From Lagopus muta (taxonomy: Eukaryota > Chordata > Aves > Galliformes > Phasianidae), in contig NC_064444.1 in NCBI RefSeq assembly GCF_023343835.1, forward strand, positions 16,963,219 through 17,027,218: 64,000 bases of DNA, in the 5' to 3' direction. Shown here piece after piece: positions 61,954 through 64,000 of the stretch; position 1 is the first letter of the stretch; each line of letters starts with the position of its first letter. The notes beneath the pieces are model-generated. The model was not told where the DNA came from and did not search any database. It was given only the letters and a program-made list of their open reading frames with translations. Both the position numbers and the translations under genes were made by a program.

Positions 61954-63940
61954 ATGGTGAGTAGGATAAGAGAGGTGGAAGCTTTGTGTTGAGGATGTAT
62001 GCAGTCCTTGGGCTGGTGGGCACGATGAGAGCAGCTAGGAGCTTTTTGTTGAGGCTGCTGCAGCCATGGGTGGCACATCTGAGAGAAGGTTTGCAGAGCT
62101 GCCCAAGGCAGTTGTGCCAAGTTGGGAACAGCCCTGCACTTGCTGTCAGCATAGTTCTGGCAGCAGCAGGAGCCAGGTTTCCACTGAAGCTAGAGGACCG
62201 TGCTTTGGGGCCATGCCCCACATTGCAGATGGGGCTCTACATCCCCAGGGCTTTGCATCCTCCTTGCCCAGATTTCTGGTTGCAGATGCTCAGGGTAGGG
62301 CTGAGGGAATAAACAATTTGCTGCTAGACCAGAGTGTGGCAGTCCAAAGCTTTTGTCTTTGGCATTGCCCTGCTGTGGGGACATATGCAGCCAGCAGCCC
62401 CAGGTGACTCATATCCACAGTTCTGATAAGGGTCCTGGGCTTATCCTGCACCACGTCATTAATTTCTCTAAGGAAACATGTTATCTGACCCAGGCTCGGA
62501 GGTTGACTTTATCTGTGTCTTCATGACATAAATTTTAGTTATGTTCAAGGTTTGATTCTTTTCTTTTAATCCCATTGTCTCCTGTTGTGGATGTGGGTTA
62601 CTGGAAAGGCAAGCACGGCTTCATAAGACCTAAATCTTCACATTAGAACTATGATTAGAAAGGTTAGAGAGAAATTCCTTTTCACTTATGGGAGCCTGGG
62701 CTGAGAGGATTGCTGTTTTGGCCCTTTGGGATAGGAAATTACTTCATACCATTGAACCTACAGTTTTTGGAGGAAATACAATATAGAAATTATTGTACCC
62801 ATGTTTGAGGGCTGGCTCTGAGTAATTGCCAACACCTCTGCAATGAGGACCTGCTGAAAACCTGCATTACCCAGAGCCTGATTGTTCTTACAGGAAGGGG
62901 CTGTGACATATTTGCTGCTGTTCTCTGCCCTGCGCCTGGCTGGCTGCGAAGGCAACAAGAGTGAGTCTCCTTGTATGCTGCCCTGTGCAGTTATAGATGG
63001 GGAAATGGAAAGGAGAGGTCAGAGCCTCTTCAGCCCTTGCGAGCAGTGGGGTGAGCTTGCTCTCATTCTCTCGAAGGTTAGATGTTCCTGCTGCATTTCA
63101 GCTTGCTTGCATTGCCTTCCCTGCAGGTGAGCTGGCAAACCCTCACAGCTCGACAGGAAGGTTTGCCCTGCGTGCCAAGAGGAGCTCAGACGCCTGCATG
63201 CCCAACCCATGCCAGCACCATGGGGGCTGCCAGGTGATAGAGGACAGACCCATCTGCAGCTGCAAACCTGGCTTCACAGGGGCGTTCTGCCAAGGTACAG
63301 CCTGGGGTGCTGGCAAGCTCAGGTTGCCCACAGGCACCAAAGGGAAAGGTGATGGGCAGGGTGGTGTTCCTGCCTGGTTCCCTTGGCGGACTGCAGAATT
63401 CTATAGACAGTCCTCCCCCAGAGGGAGCCAGACCTGTGATGTCTGCCTGTGATGTCTTAGCTTGACGACTGTGTCCATTCAAAGTAGCAGCAGTTGCAGA
63501 CTTGTGCAGGCTTAGGCAATTAGCAGTAAATGTCAGATCCTCATTAAATTCAGCTCATTTCCAAAGGTTTGTCTTTTGCTTTCCCCCGGTGTCTCTGAAG
63601 ACCCCTACCAGCAGCCTTCCATGAGGTTGGGATGAGGGTCTGTTGAGCTCGATAGGACTGTGTCATCCCATAGCTGACTTAGGGCTCCTTCAGGCATCTT
63701 CCTTATTGCTATTGCAGATGGCTTTTTCCCCCAGATGTGGTCCTGAAGTTGGCCTGTGAGGAAGAGCACATGAAGATGATGGTGAGGAAGGAGGTGTTTG
63801 AACTGCTGAAAATCCCCCGGGAACTTGTCCACTTGAAGAACCAGGCATGCAAGGTTTCAGAAAGGGAAGAGGAGGGTGAGCTGTTTTTTGCAGCCACTCT
63901 CACAGGTGAAAACCACACTGCCTGTGGATCAATAATTCAG
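61954..63940 (+). CDS. ZPD: ZP-domain egg-coat protein with EGF domain, probably ZPD (3' part outside window)
   Basis: Exons: 61954-61956 (only the ATG, followed by GTGAGT), 62894-62960, 63127-63294, 63735-63940. Phases agree. The first residues, MEGAVTYLLLFSALRLAGC, form a signal peptide. A basic RAKR site is followed by an EGF-like module (CMPNPC, HGGC, CSCKPGFTGAFC). The last exon starts a ZP-N domain (VVLKLACEEEHMKMMV, then HTACGS). The domain order EGF then ZP, and position next to DRC7, fit ZPD, a bird perivitelline-layer protein secreted by granulosa cells. OIT3 or uromodulin relatives are alternatives. Exon 1 is inferred from the TATA box and the ATG-donor junction; exons 2-4 are firm. 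At the exon-4 acceptor, an AG at 63,717-63,718 gives an early stop, so the AG at 63,733-63,734 was chosen. Confidence 0.75.
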
Positions 63941-64000
63941 GTGAGCATCCAGCACGGAGCCTGTGCTGAATAGCTCTGAAGCCAAGTGAGAAGAAATATG

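Noticed and set aside
63719-63734. Earlier acceptor for the ZP exon (AG at 63,717-63,718)
   Set aside because: It gives a stop codon within ten codons. The AG at 63,733-63,734 keeps the ZP-N frame open.

Overview
The window is vertebrate nuclear DNA, almost certainly from a galliform bird and very probably chicken. The evidence is multi-exon genes with GT-AG introns, abundant CR1 LINE fragments (the dominant avian retroposon) and compact GC-rich introns. It also holds ZPD, an egg-coat gene that I recall as absent from mammals, beside CNGB1, KIFC3, KATNB1 and DRC7, which are neighbours on human 16q. By recall this block lies on chicken chromosome 11; I could not check that.

Layout: (1) 1-13,650, the 3' three quarters of CNGB1 on +, with 28 coding exons from the GARP-like N-terminal half to the stop codon, and two candidate truncating terminal exons with their own poly(A) signals. 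(2) 13,650-19,600, intergenic or 5' regulatory DNA with CR1 pieces, two minisatellites, possible conserved islands and one candidate upstream KIFC3 exon. (3) 19,600-28,925, KIFC3 on +, from a CpG-island promoter to two 3' UTR exons. (4) 29,410-46,640, KATNB1 on -, tail to tail with KIFC3, 19 coding exons, CpG-island promoter. (5) 48,334-60,250, DRC7 on -, 17 coding exons. (6) 61,880-64,000, the first four exons of a ZP-domain gene, probably ZPD, on +, head to head with DRC7 and cut by the window end.

The exon chains were built by joining GT-AG (once GC-AG) exons whose phases agree. They total 1,070 codons (CNGB1, partial), 796 (KIFC3), 657 (KATNB1) and 852 (DRC7), all open and close to the human lengths I recall for the last three.

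Functionally, three consecutive genes act on microtubules: KIFC3 is a minus-end kinesin-14, KATNB1 the regulatory subunit of the severing enzyme katanin, and DRC7 a subunit of the axonemal dynein regulatory complex. CNGB1 works in the photoreceptor outer segment, a modified cilium. RFX-type X-box palindromes lie at the promoters of KIFC3, KATNB1 and DRC7, so shared ciliary regulation is a reasonable hypothesis.

I saw no tRNA, rRNA, CRISPR array, prokaryotic system or intact mobile element. The most interesting items are the GARP-like truncated CNGB1 ends, the X-box series, the alternative KIFC3 N-termini (one hydrophobic), the transglutaminase-like Cys/His/Asp pattern in DRC7, and an uncharacterised open frame in a CNGB1 intron.
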